DNA from: an uncultured Clostridia bacterium
Lineage (GTDB): Bacteria > Bacillota > Clostridia > Christensenellales > Aristaeellaceae
NCBI GenBank assembly: GCA_934667105.1
Contig: CAKULG010000009.1
Coordinates: forward strand, 1 to 64,000
Direction of reading: 5' to 3'
Length of the DNA stretch: 64,000 bases
Positions 8,926 to 19,549 of the stretch are shown piece after piece; within the stretch, counting starts at the first letter, position 1, and the number at the start of each line of letters is the position of its first letter. The notes below the pieces were generated by a model. The model made no database searches. It was not told where the DNA came from and worked only from the letters and a program-made list of their open reading frames with translations. The position numbers were made by a program, and so were the translations under genes.

Positions 8926-10158
8926 CTATCGGTTTAATTCCTCAATCCCGTATATAATCGCCATCATCGAAAGCCACTGAAAGGGGAAAACACCCGTAAA
9001 GAAGGGATGAATGAAGCAGGTCAAAAAATAGGAAATGAGCATGAGAAGCTGAATCCGTACATCTTCCTTTTTTCTCTTGAGCCGCCGAAACACCGCCACG
9101 ACGGCTGCAATGAATGCCGCAAGGCCCGCCGCGCCGTAAATCATCAAAATCTCGATGACGACGCTGTGCGCCTCCAAGCTCTTTGTCCACATCTGGATAA
9201 TATCGTCGCCCGTGCCCAAAATTTTCTGCCACAGCGGCGCGGCGGCGTATTGGCGAAGCGCCTGCTGCCAAATTGCCACGCGGGTGCCGATCGCCATCGA
9301 ATCCAGCGGAATTTTTCCATTGGCCACCAGCAGCACGAACGCAACAATGCCCACGATGGCCGCGGAGGAAAACCACATCATGATACGCCGCCGATGCTTG
9401 GAGCGATTCAGACGCATTAAAGCGATGTAAATCAATTGCAGCGCAAAAACCGCCAGGGAAGTGGACGCGCGAATAACCAGCAGGCACAAAATTCCCGTCC
9501 CCAGCGCCGCAAAGCAGGCAAGGGACGTTTTATTCAGCGCGCGGATGGAGTATCCGTTCTTTTTTATCAGCGCGTACACCAGCGGAAAAACAACCACGTT
9601 GATGCCCAGAATAACGTTTTCCGAGCCCAAAAGCGGCAGGGAAATCTGCCCGCGCGCATGCGCAACCATATAGCAGATATTCAGCGCGAAAATCAGCCAA
9701 AGAATTTTGCGCAGCACCGCCGGCCGCCGCGCATCCCGATAAAAGGCAAAATACAGCAGCGCCGGGGCGCAGATGCACTTCGTCAGCCCGAACAGACGGT
9801 TGATTGCGCTGAAATCCTTGCCGCTCACGCAATGAACGCAGAAAAGCAGGGCGTAAAACGCAATATACAGCCACATCATGCGGAACAGCTTGATTCCCTT
9901 TTGGCGAATAAACGTTTTTTTGTAGCCAAGCATAAGCGCAATCATGGCCGCCCAGGAAATAGCCTCCCACACAATCCCGCTCATGAAAACAGAAACGCCA
10001 AAAATCAGCAGCAGAAAATTCCGCAGCAGCGGCTGCGTTATTCCCGCCCTGACACCCGTAGCAGATAATGGCCTGGCCGCAAGGGCGCCGCTTTCTTCGC
10101 CCCGCGCCGTCCCTTCTCCGGCTATAATTTCCTGCCTGGACGTTGTTTTTCCCTCCAA
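8926..10158 (-). CDS. O-antigen ligase/polymerase (Wzy)-like membrane protein
   Basis: About 410 residues with roughly ten membrane segments and one large external loop (VANGKIPLDSMAIGTRVAIW onward, containing GTGDDIIQMW and EAHSVVIEILMIYG). The GTR..W and E.HS..+E elements are the ones found in O-antigen ligase/Wzy proteins. It likely polymerises or ligates the lipid-linked repeat units at the outer membrane face. A TTG at 10158 lies 8 bases from AGGAGGG and is preferred over the TTG at 10164, which is too close. Confidence 0.72.
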   Translation of the reverse strand: MEGKTTSRQEIIAGEGTARGEESGALAARPLSATGVRAGITQPLLRNFLLLIFGVSVFMSGIVWEAISWAAMIALMLGYKKTFIRQKGIKLFRMMWLYIAFYALLFCVHCVSGKDFSAINRLFGLTKCICAPALLYFAFYRDARRPAVLRKILWLIFALNICYMVAHARGQISLPLLGSENVILGINVVVFPLVYALIKKNGYSIRALNKTSLACFAALGTGILCLLVIRASTSLAVFALQLIYIALMRLNRSKHRRRIMMWFSSAAIVGIVAFVLLVANGKIPLDSMAIGTRVAIWQQALRQYAAAPLWQKILGTGDDIIQMWTKSLEAHSVVIEILMIYGAAGLAAFIAAVVAVFRRLKRKKEDVRIQLLMLISYFLTCFIHPFFTGVFPFQWLSMMAIIYGIEELNR

Positions 10159-10209
10159 TGCCAAAACCCTCCTGCCATTGCCGGCACAGCTTTCAATCTT
10201 AAGGCTCGC

Positions 10210-10701
10210 TTATCTATGCGCGTCTTCCTCCGGCCTTTGGCCCCGCCGTTTTTCCCGCAGCGAATCAAAATCGCCGATCACCCGCGCGGGCACGCCGCCC
10301 GCCACGCTTCCTGCGGGTATATCGCCCGTCACCACGGCCCCGGCGGCAATCACTGCGTTGGGCCCGATTTTGCACGGCCCCAGAATAATGGCGTCCGCGC
10401 CGATAAACACGTTATCCAGAATTTCAATCCTGCCGATATGCTCCGCATAGTGATGGCCGTCGTTCATTCTGTTAAATACGCCATGAATCGCATCGTGGGG
10501 CACAAGCCGCGCCCCCGATGCGATTTCAACGTTGTTGTGAATATAAATGTTCTCGCAGCGAAGGGGCAAAACCATGAAGGGCAAAAAGACATTTTCCCCA
10601 ACATGGCCGAATATCTTCTTCCGGCGAAGATAGGCGCTTCTTTTGGCAGAGCTAAGAAGTGTGCAATATCTGGCGATATGAAGCAATCTTTTAAGTTCCA
10701 C
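10210..10701 (-). CDS. Hexapeptide-repeat acyltransferase
   Basis: 163 residues from a GTG at 10701 behind AAGGAG. The left-handed beta-helix repeats are plain: VFIGADAIILGPCKIGPNAV and IAAGAVVTGDIPAGSVAGGV, followed by the closing GGVPARVIGDFDSLREK. The histidine in HDAIHGVFN fits the acetyl-CoA-dependent catalytic histidine of the VatB/WbbJ group. It would O- or N-acetylate a sugar of the glycan, or act as the N-acetyltransferase for the amino-sugar made by the dehydratase and aminotransferase of the operon. Confidence 0.8.
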   Translation of the reverse strand: MELKRLLHIARYCTLLSSAKRSAYLRRKKIFGHVGENVFLPFMVLPLRCENIYIHNNVEIASGARLVPHDAIHGVFNRMNDGHHYAEHIGRIEILDNVFIGADAIILGPCKIGPNAVIAAGAVVTGDIPAGSVAGGVPARVIGDFDSLREKRRGQRPEEDAHR

Positions 10702-10713
10702 GCGCGTTTCTCC

Positions 10714-11484
10714 TTAAATATATTCCCCGGCGGTGAGCCGGAACGTGCTGCCCGTCATCATGGCGCTGGCGTCGCTCAGCAGATAAACCAGGCCCTCCAT
10801 ATAATCGTTCCGTTCGCACATCCGGCCCATGGGCAGAATTTCCGCCGCGCGCCTGCGCAGCTCCGCCTCGCTTTCGCCCTGGCTGTTTCGCAGGGCCACT
10901 TCGCCCTCCGTCGGGGTCCAGCCCAGGGTGAGATAATTGCAGCGAATACGCTCCGTGGCGTACTGATGGGCGATATGTTCGTTAAGAATGCGCAGAACGC
11001 CCTTGCTGCAGGCGTAGGCCGCCCGATCCTTCTGACCGCCCCAGGCGTGGGCCGAGCCGGTGAGCACAATGCTTCCGCCGCCGTTCATGCGCATATACTT
11101 AATCGCCTGCTGACAGCAGAAAAAGCACGCCCTGAAATTCACGTTCATCACCCAGTCGAAGGTTTCCACATCGCAGCTATCCAGCGGGCTGACAGGGGTT
11201 ACGCCTGCGTAGTTAAAAAAGCCGTCCACCTTTCCAAAGGCCTCGTATGCCTTGTCGAACAGGCGCTTGCAATCCTCCACCTGCAGCAGATCGGTATGCA
11301 CGAAAATGCCCTCCGAACCGAAGGTGCGGATATTGCGCAGCGCCTCCTTGGCGGTTTTTTCGTCCCGGCCGCCGATGACAACTTTCGCCCCCTCGCGGCC
11401 CGCGACTTCCGCAAAGGCCTTGCCCACGCCCTTGGTGCCCCCCGAGATCACGATCACCTTATCTTTTAGCCTCTGTAATTCCAT
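10714..11484 (-). CDS. SDR-family oxidoreductase in the glycan operon
   Basis: 256 residues when started at ATG 11484, which has GGAG upstream; a TTG at 11520 has no site. The dinucleotide-binding GGTKGVG, the NYAG element and the catalytic S...YACSK are all present, so it should be an active NAD(P)-dependent reductase of the classical SDR type. It ends 12 bases before the acyltransferase gene. Substrate unknown; probably a nucleotide-linked or free sugar intermediate shared with the ATP-grasp enzyme encoded just upstream. Confidence 0.82.
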   Translation of the reverse strand: MELQRLKDKVIVISGGTKGVGKAFAEVAGREGAKVVIGGRDEKTAKEALRNIRTFGSEGIFVHTDLLQVEDCKRLFDKAYEAFGKVDGFFNYAGVTPVSPLDSCDVETFDWVMNVNFRACFFCCQQAIKYMRMNGGGSIVLTGSAHAWGGQKDRAAYACSKGVLRILNEHIAHQYATERIRCNYLTLGWTPTEGEVALRNSQGESEAELRRRAAEILPMGRMCERNDYMEGLVYLLSDASAMMTGSTFRLTAGEYI

Positions 11485-11570
11485 TCCTGCGTACTCCGTT
11501 CTTATACTTTTTCCCATCAAACACGATGATGAGCCGCCGGCAGACCGAAAGCTTTAGCGGGAAAATAGTA

Positions 11571-12860
11571 TTACAATTCCAGCGCCTTATCCACATCAAA
11601 GCCCTTGAGAATCAGGTTGTTTCCATTTTCATCCAGGGCCTTCACTTTGCCCTGATATTCCTTCAGGCAGTCGGCAAGGGCCTCCTTGCTGTCGCATACG
11701 ATGTACAGCCGGGTTAAAACCTGCTTTTCATTGCCGATCCATTCAGGCCGCACATCGTCGCCCGCGTGCAGACGCTGAATATTGGCCACAATACGGCCGT
11801 CCTTGTCGATCTCGTCCAGCCCCTCGATCTTTGCGATATGGCCCTGCTTGAGCAGGAACCAAAGGGTGCTGGCCCATTTGCCCCGCAGGCGGGTATCGTC
11901 GTCCTTTTCCAGGTTCACATCGCCTTCCGAGCCGGTCAGGGCGAAGCGAATCAGCATTTCCCGCTGATCAAAGCCATGGATGGCTTTCATCAGAAGATGC
12001 GGCGCTTCGCCCTGCAGGCGGAAGCCCGTATCGTAAACATAGAATTCGCCGTTTTCATAGAAGCCAGAAAGCATCAGCACGCCGTTTTTAATGCCAATTT
12101 CCTTGAACAGCCGTAGCGCGTTGGGATGCATCCGCTCGAAATATTCGTCCAAATGCTTAGAAGGATAGGTGCCGCCCAGGCAAACCCGGGACAGGCCGGG
12201 CTGCTCGTCGGTGGTATATCGGTCATAAATGCAGGAGGCGCTGCAATAGCCGTCCTTGAAGGTATAATACATGCCCATATCGTCGCAGAGCATATATTTT
12301 TCCACAATGAAGCGCTTTTTATAGGAAGCGTCCAGCGCCTTCTTAACGCCCGCCACCAGTTCTTCTTCGGTATAGGCCACGGTCATGCCCACGCCGCCGC
12401 CGTTATCCACCGGCTTGATCATCACAGGGTAGACGATCTTATCCAGATCTTCCCGCTTCATCTCGGCGTCCAGATAATATTCGGGAATGCCGTGAACGCC
12501 ATAGCGCTCGCACGTCGCCTTAAACACATCCTTGAAGGCGAACACATCCACGATTTGCTGGGTTGCATAGCAGGGCAGGTTCAGCGCGTCGCACACCTTG
12601 CAATAGGAGGGCACCAGAATATCCGCCACGCCCACCAGTACGCCGTCTACCGCTTCCTCCCGCGCCAGGGCGATAAGCCCGGGAACGTCCATGCCATCCA
12701 CGTCAAAGCTTTTCCAGGCCGCTTTTTTGGCCGGATCGCTGGAGCGGCCGCTGGTTACGATGGTATACACCCCCATCTGATTCGCCACTTCCACCAGGGG
12801 CGTAGTTTCCGGGTTGCCGCCCAGAATTAAAAGCTTCTTCCCCGCTAAATCCTTCGTCAT
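11571..12860 (-). CDS. ATP-grasp ligase of the glycan operon
   Basis: 429 residues from ATG 12860 behind GGAGAG. The N-terminus KKLLILGGNPETTPLVEVA is the pre-ATP-grasp fold seen in carbamoyl phosphate synthetase/PurK-like proteins. The central IVYPVMIKPVDNGGGVGM is the ATP-binding lysine and glycine loop. Such enzymes join a carboxylate to an amine or thiol through an acyl-phosphate. Its place between a metallo-beta-lactamase-fold hydrolase and an SDR suggests it adds an amino acid or similar group to a sugar. This is inferred from context. Confidence 0.75.
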   Translation of the reverse strand: MTKDLAGKKLLILGGNPETTPLVEVANQMGVYTIVTSGRSSDPAKKAAWKSFDVDGMDVPGLIALAREEAVDGVLVGVADILVPSYCKVCDALNLPCYATQQIVDVFAFKDVFKATCERYGVHGIPEYYLDAEMKREDLDKIVYPVMIKPVDNGGGVGMTVAYTEEELVAGVKKALDASYKKRFIVEKYMLCDDMGMYYTFKDGYCSASCIYDRYTTDEQPGLSRVCLGGTYPSKHLDEYFERMHPNALRLFKEIGIKNGVLMLSGFYENGEFYVYDTGFRLQGEAPHLLMKAIHGFDQREMLIRFALTGSEGDVNLEKDDDTRLRGKWASTLWFLLKQGHIAKIEGLDEIDKDGRIVANIQRLHAGDDVRPEWIGNEKQVLTRLYIVCDSKEALADCLKEYQGKVKALDENGNNLILKGFDVDKALEL

Positions 12861-12886
12861 GGTGCTCTCTCCTATCTTTGTTTCGC

Positions 12887-13657
12887 TCAAAGCGTCGTCT
12901 GTTCCCCCATCCGCATCAGCAGATAGGCGCGGCCCGGATGCTGGGCGTCCATAATTTCCTTAAATTTTCCCGGATTGCCGCCATGAGATGCAAACATACC
13001 ATAGTGGCAGGGAATTGTCAAGCGCGCCGCCAGCGCCTCGCTCAAGGCGGCGCATTCTTCTTCATTTAAATTGCCATAGGCCCCGTTAATGGGCGCGATC
13101 AGCAGATCAATGGGCCCGCGAGCCAAATATTCCGCCTGGCGATCCAGCCGCAGGCAGGTGTCCCCGGCAATAAAAACGCGCTTGCCGTCCGTTTCGATTA
13201 TCACGCCCACTGCGTCCGGCGCGCCAGCGCCGTGATCGCAGGTGGTGAAAAACAGATGGAAGCCCGCGCAGACGCCCTGATCCCCGGGGCACACATATTG
13301 GCACCCCTCGTCGCTCATTTTCAGCCGGGCCACTTCCTTCTGGCATTCCACGGAGGCAAAAAGCCGCGTCCGCCCGTTAGACATCAACTGGGGAATCGCA
13401 TCCATGTCAAAATGATCGTAATGCGGATGTGTGGCGATCACCGCGTCGAGATTCAGGTCGAAGGGATCCAGCAAATGGGGAAGCAGCCGCTTAAAGCCTA
13501 CATGGCCCTCCACCCGCTCCACACATTCGGAAAGGTAGGGGTCCACCGCCAACAGCCCGCCCTGAGCGTTTTTTAAAACAAAGCCTGCCTGGCCCAGGGA
13601 AAAAAGATGCGTCTTCCCCAAGGGCGCCGCCAGGATTTTCTGCGCAAGCGATACCAT
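12887..13657 (-). CDS. Metallo-beta-lactamase-fold hydrolase, UlaG-like
   Basis: 256 residues. The metal site THPHYDHFD lies near residue 77, and GDTC plus IPCHYGMF supply later ligands, matching the UlaG/L-ascorbate-6-phosphate lactonase group in motif and length. The ATG overlaps the stop codon of the phosphoglycosyl transferase gene (TAATG), so the two are translationally coupled. UlaG itself opens a lactone; here the context is glycan assembly, so the substrate may be a sugar lactone or phosphodiester. Confidence 0.78.
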   Translation of the reverse strand: MVSLAQKILAAPLGKTHLFSLGQAGFVLKNAQGGLLAVDPYLSECVERVEGHVGFKRLLPHLLDPFDLNLDAVIATHPHYDHFDMDAIPQLMSNGRTRLFASVECQKEVARLKMSDEGCQYVCPGDQGVCAGFHLFFTTCDHGAGAPDAVGVIIETDGKRVFIAGDTCLRLDRQAEYLARGPIDLLIAPINGAYGNLNEEECAALSEALAARLTIPCHYGMFASHGGNPGKFKEIMDAQHPGRAYLLMRMGEQTTL

Positions 13658-14298
13658 TATTTTTCCTCCTTCAGGGCGCCGGAGGCCGTCTCCGGCTCGT
13701 TGCCAAAAAATTCATCCATCGTCGCGTCCGTAGCGGAACTGATGCCATCATGCCGCAGCACAGACTGCACCGTTTTCAGGATAATTTTACAATCACCTAA
13801 AAACGTGATGTTGGAAACGTATTCCACGTCCATTTTAAAGCGCTCGGGCCAGGGCACGCCGTTGCGGCCGTTGGCCTGGGCGTATCCCGTCAGCCCGGGG
13901 CGCACCAGATGCCGCTTGTGCTGCTCTTCGTTATACAACGGAAGATACTTGGGCAGCAGCGGCCGCGGCCCCACGATGCTCATATCGCCCTTGAGAATAT
14001 TCAGCAGCTCGGGCAGCTCGTCCAGGCTCGTGGCCCGCAGAAACTTGCCGTATTTCGTCAGCCGCTGTTCGTCCGGCAGAGGCTCGCCCTTTTCATCCAC
14101 CTCGCAAGTCATCGTGCGAAATTTGATGAGCCGGAACAGCTTTTCCTGCTTGCCCGGGCGCAGCTGCGTGAAGAAGGGATTTCCCTTCATTTTTATCGCG
14201 CCCAGAATCGTCAGCACCAGCATGAGCGGAGAAAACGCTAGCAGCGCCAGCAGGCTGAGCAGAAAATCCAGAACCCGTTTCAGGCAATTGCGGTACAT
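13657..14298 (-). CDS. Undecaprenyl-phosphate sugar phosphotransferase (PglC/WcaJ C-terminal type)
   Basis: 213 residues from ATG 14298; earlier in-frame starts overlap the upstream aminotransferase. One N-terminal membrane helix (LDFLLSLLALLAFSPLMLVL) is followed by the catalytic core with LIKFRTM, SLDELPELLNILKGDMSIVG and PRPLLPKYLPLY, and then RPGLTGYAQANGR. This is the small monotopic PglC form. It would move a sugar-1-phosphate, probably the diacetamido sugar made by the two upstream enzymes, onto undecaprenyl phosphate to begin glycan assembly. Confidence 0.9.
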   Translation of the reverse strand: MYRNCLKRVLDFLLSLLALLAFSPLMLVLTILGAIKMKGNPFFTQLRPGKQEKLFRLIKFRTMTCEVDEKGEPLPDEQRLTKYGKFLRATSLDELPELLNILKGDMSIVGPRPLLPKYLPLYNEEQHKRHLVRPGLTGYAQANGRNGVPWPERFKMDVEYVSNITFLGDCKIILKTVQSVLRHDGISSATDATMDEFFGNEPETASGALKEEK

Positions 14299-14326
14299 GC
14301 TCTTCTCTATCCCTTCGCTTGCGTTT

Positions 14327-15634
14327 TCACTTGCTAAAGCAGCGGCGAATGATCTCAATCACCACATCCTGCTGCGCCGCCGTCATTTTATTATCGCTGG
14401 GCAGGCACAGGCCCCGGCGGAAAATATCCGCCCCCACGTCCACGCCGCCGCCGGCGATATAGGCGTTGGTGTTGCCCCGGCCGCTGCCCTGGCGGGTGAC
14501 GAAGGGGTTCATGCGGTATATCGGCTGCATATGCATGGGCTTCCAGATGGGGCGGCCCTCGGCGTTAAAGGCCGCCATGGCCTCCAGGATTTCCGTGGGG
14601 CAGGATTTGCCGGGGGCGGAGCGATACAGCGCCTCCTGCTCCCCGCGCACCGTTTCGCACATGGCTTCCTCGTCGATTATCAGGCAGGAAAGCCAGAAAT
14701 TCGGCGCGCTGTTTTCCTCGTCATAGGGGTTCATGCGCACGGGCAGCCCCCGCATCCCTTCCCGATAGCGCTGATAAATCGCTTTTTTCTGGGCCAGATG
14801 CTCCTCAAGATGCGGAAGCTGGCCCCGCACAACGCCTGCGATGATATTGCTCATGCGGTAATTATAGCCCATTTCCTCGTGCTGATACCAGGGAGCGTTT
14901 TCCCGGCTCTGGGTGGACCATTTGCGCGCCTTATTGGCGTCCTGCTCGCTGTCGGTGAGCAGCATGCCGCCACTGCTGCCGGTGATGATTTTATTGCCGT
15001 TGAAGCTGATAATGCTTTCCGTGCCGAAGCAGCCCGTCTGCACGCCCTTATAGGTGGCGCCGAAGCTCTCCGCCGCGTCCTCCACTATCAGCGCGCCATA
15101 CCGCGCGCAGACGGCGCGCAGCTCGTCGATTTTGCCGGGCGTGCCGTAAAGGTGCGCCACAACCACCAGGCGCGTATCGGGATATATTTCAAAGGCCTTT
15201 TCCAGCGCCGCGGGATCCATATTCCAGGTGTCGTATTCCGTATCGATAAAAATCGCTTCGCCGCCTTCGTAGGCCACGGGGTTCACCGTGGCGTCGAAGG
15301 TCATATCGGAGCAGAAAACGCGGCGCCCCTCCAGCGCGCCGTGGCCCACCCGGGGCATGCCGTACAGCTTTTCGCCGCACAGGCGAATAGCCAGGTGCAG
15401 CGCCGCCGTGCCCGAGGAGAGGCCCACCGCGTATTTCCGGCCGATTTTCTCCGCCGCGCCCTTTTCCGCCGCGTTGATATTTTCGCCCACCGTGCTGACC
15501 CAGTTGGTGCGAATCGCCTCGTCCACCCATTGCTGCTCCTGCCCGTGCATGGTGGGCGAGGAAAGCCACACCTTGCTTTCAAAGGGCTTTAGGTCCGCGA
15601 ACCGGGCGTCGGACAGAAATTTATTGTTCGTCAT
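14327..15634 (-). CDS. DegT/DnrJ-family PLP sugar aminotransferase, PglE-like
   Basis: 435 residues, start behind GAGGAGCG. EDAAESFGATYKG and SFNGNKIITGSSGGM, with the PLP lysine in GNKI, are the family hallmarks. It would transaminate the 4-keto sugar produced by the 4,6-dehydratase encoded 35 bases upstream, giving a 4-amino-4,6-dideoxy sugar as in bacillosamine synthesis. Some long insertions make it bigger than PglE (about 385 residues). Confidence 0.88.
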   Translation of the reverse strand: MTNNKFLSDARFADLKPFESKVWLSSPTMHGQEQQWVDEAIRTNWVSTVGENINAAEKGAAEKIGRKYAVGLSSGTAALHLAIRLCGEKLYGMPRVGHGALEGRRVFCSDMTFDATVNPVAYEGGEAIFIDTEYDTWNMDPAALEKAFEIYPDTRLVVVAHLYGTPGKIDELRAVCARYGALIVEDAAESFGATYKGVQTGCFGTESIISFNGNKIITGSSGGMLLTDSEQDANKARKWSTQSRENAPWYQHEEMGYNYRMSNIIAGVVRGQLPHLEEHLAQKKAIYQRYREGMRGLPVRMNPYDEENSAPNFWLSCLIIDEEAMCETVRGEQEALYRSAPGKSCPTEILEAMAAFNAEGRPIWKPMHMQPIYRMNPFVTRQGSGRGNTNAYIAGGGVDVGADIFRRGLCLPSDNKMTAAQQDVVIEIIRRCFSK

Positions 15635-15669
15635 ATCGAATCGCTCCTCTGCTTTTTTGCGCCGCCGCG

Positions 15670-17682
<2,013 letters not shown>

Positions 17683-17829
17683 TCTCCCGTTTTCCTCTGT
17701 AAATCGCCGCGCGCGCTCCCGGCGCTGGCCGGACAGAGCGTCGCTTTTCTCTTTTTACGCGCTTCCTCAGCCGGACGCGCCGCAAAAAAGTAAAATATGC
17801 AAGGATTTGGATGCATATTTGCCTTCTTA

Positions 17830-17858
17830 ATTATAAAAGGAAACGCGTTTTATGTCAA
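17830..17858 (-). promoter_or_regulatory. Perfect-consensus promoter of the glycan operon
   Basis: On the minus strand: TTGACA (17853-17858), exactly 17 bases, TATAAT (17830-17835). It lies about 150 bases before the dehydratase gene, leaving a leader of roughly 140 nt. Both hexamers match the sigma-A consensus in full, which predicts strong expression unless repressed. Confidence 0.9.
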
Positions 17859-17909
17859 TAGAACCATCGACGTACATTAAGCATATTCGCTCAAAAGCAG
17901 TTAAAATAA

Positions 17910-17933
17910 TTTTGCAATTTGTACATTGCAAAA
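17910..17933. promoter_or_regulatory. Inverted repeat upstream of the glycan promoter
   Basis: TTTTGCAAT and ATTGCAAAA face each other across six bases (17919-17924), about 52 bases upstream of the -35 element of the glycan operon. Position and symmetry fit a regulator binding site; no regulator is identified. Confidence 0.4.
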
Positions 17934-18028
17934 ATTCCGCGACTATTTTCCCATCTTTCCGCGCCGGGCCGAAAACCGCCCCAAGCACAGTAAAAATTAT
18001 ACGCGCTTGTAAATTTTATTCCCGCGGC

Positions 18029-18092
18029 GAAGCAAGCCGGTATCCCGTTTTCAGCCTTCGCCCAACCGGCTTTCCCGGGAAAATGCGGGAGG
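18029..18092. repeat. Degenerate Box B' fragment
   Basis: GAAGCAAGCCGGT at the start and CCGGCTTTCCCGGGAAAATG near the end match the inverted form of Box B. A GC-rich, badly decayed Box A' follows. It lies 3' of rlmI. The rest of 17683-18229 holds the promoter and inverted repeat listed separately; nothing else was recognised. Confidence 0.5.
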
Positions 18093-18229
18093 GCTCTGGC
18101 AAGCGCCGTCCCTTTCAGGGGGCCGCGGGGCGAGCGCGCTCCAGGCGCTTGCGCCCCAAAGCCGCGCTTTCGCTTTTGCAAAGCAGCGCGGGGAGGAAAT
18201 TGACCTTCCCGCATACGTTCCCTTCCCCT

Positions 18230-19405
18230 TCACCAATCCTTATCCACCCGGAAAATGCCGCATTTGAGATACTGGGTTTCGGGGGCGGCGGGCAGGATGG
18301 GATGATCGCGGCCCTGGGTGCGGTATTCCGCCTGGAAGAGGCGGACGCGGGCGTCCTGGGCGGCGGAGAGCACCACCTGGCGGAAATGCTCGGGCAGCAC
18401 ATGCTGGCTGCACGAGCAGGTGACCAGATACCCTCCGTTTTTCACCAGCTTCATTCCCCGCAGGTTAATTTCCTTATAGCCGCGGACGGCCGCGTCCAGG
18501 GCGGCGCGGGTTTTCGTGAAGGCGGGAGGATCCAGAATCACCACGTCGTATTGCTCCCCGGCGGCGCACTGCTCCTTGAGGAAATCAAAGGCGTTGGCCG
18601 CCACAAAATTCACCTGGTCAAAGCCGTTGAGGACGGCGTTTTTCCGGGCGCATTCGCAGGCGAATTCCGAAATATCCACCCCCGTCACCTCCCGGGCCCC
18701 GTAGCGCGCCGCGTGCAGGGCGAAGGAGCCCGTGTGGGTGAAGCAATCCAGCACGCGCCCGCCCCGCACATAGGGGGCGATGGCGGCGCGGTTTTCCTTT
18801 TGATCCAGGAAAAAGCCCGTTTTCTGCCCGTTTTTCACGTCCACCAGAAAGCGCACGCCGTTTTCCTGAATTTCCACCTCGTCGGGCACCTCGCCCCGAA
18901 GCACCCCGCAGCTTTGCGGCAGGCCCTCCAGCGCGCGCACGGGCACATCCCCCCGCTCGTAAATGCCCAGGGGGTGCATTTCCTCCATCAGCGCGTCGCA
19001 GATCGCGTCCTTATATTTTTCCATGCCCAGGCACAGGCATTGCAGCGAAAGCACGGGGCCGAAGCTGTCCACGATCACGGCGGGCAGGCCGTCGCTTTCG
19101 GCGAAGATCAGCCGGCAGGAATGCAGATCGGCGAATTTCCGCCGGTAATCCACCGCCGCCTTCACCCGGGCGCGGATAAAGGCCTCGTCGATCTGCGCCG
19201 GGCGGCGGCTCAGCACCCGCAGGGCGATCTGCGAGGCGGGGTTGTATACCGCCATGGCCAGAAAGCGGCCGTTGGAGGCGGTGACGCGCACGGTGTCCCC
19301 GGGGGCGGGGTCGCCCTTGGCGCGGGCAATATCACTTCGAAAAATCCAGGGATGCCCCGAAAAAACCCGTTTTTCCTTGCCGGGCAGCAGAATGATATCC
19401 GCCAT
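18230..19405 (-). CDS. rlmI: Class I SAM-dependent rRNA methyltransferase, RlmI family
   Basis: 391 residues from ATG 19405. An N-terminal PUA domain (ILLPGKEKRVFSGHPWIFRS, VYNPASQIALRVLSR) is followed by a Rossmann methyltransferase with FFLDQKENR, DCFTHTGSFALHAAR (SAM-binding motif I) and VILDPPAFTK (motif IV). This is the layout of RlmI/YccW, which makes 5-methylcytosine in 23S rRNA. Monocistronic, with no functional link to the glycan operon. Confidence 0.9.
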   Translation of the reverse strand: MADIILLPGKEKRVFSGHPWIFRSDIARAKGDPAPGDTVRVTASNGRFLAMAVYNPASQIALRVLSRRPAQIDEAFIRARVKAAVDYRRKFADLHSCRLIFAESDGLPAVIVDSFGPVLSLQCLCLGMEKYKDAICDALMEEMHPLGIYERGDVPVRALEGLPQSCGVLRGEVPDEVEIQENGVRFLVDVKNGQKTGFFLDQKENRAAIAPYVRGGRVLDCFTHTGSFALHAARYGAREVTGVDISEFACECARKNAVLNGFDQVNFVAANAFDFLKEQCAAGEQYDVVILDPPAFTKTRAALDAAVRGYKEINLRGMKLVKNGGYLVTCSCSQHVLPEHFRQVVLSAAQDARVRLFQAEYRTQGRDHPILPAAPETQYLKCGIFRVDKDW

Positions 19406-19475
19406 GCTGTTCCTCGTTTCCAGGCGGCCGGGCCGCCCGCTTTTCATCGCCCGCCGCCGGGAAAATGCGGGCCAT

Positions 19476-19504
19476 TTGCATTATAGCACAAAATCCGCTA
19501 TAAT
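19476..19504 (+). promoter_or_regulatory. Promoter of the SDR/ligase-ACP-AOS operon
   Basis: TTGCAT (19476-19481), 17 bases, TATAAT (19499-19504), 45 bases before the SDR start codon. It lies between the divergent rlmI gene and the SDR gene. Confidence 0.75.
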
Positions 19505-19549
19505 GGATAGCGACTTTTTCCATCGCGGAAAGGAAGGGAAGGAGAGGAT

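Noticed and set aside
17852..18229. Possible small gene between the glycan operon and rlmI
   Set aside because: The open frames there have no ribosome site near their starts and run over a promoter and a decayed repeat.
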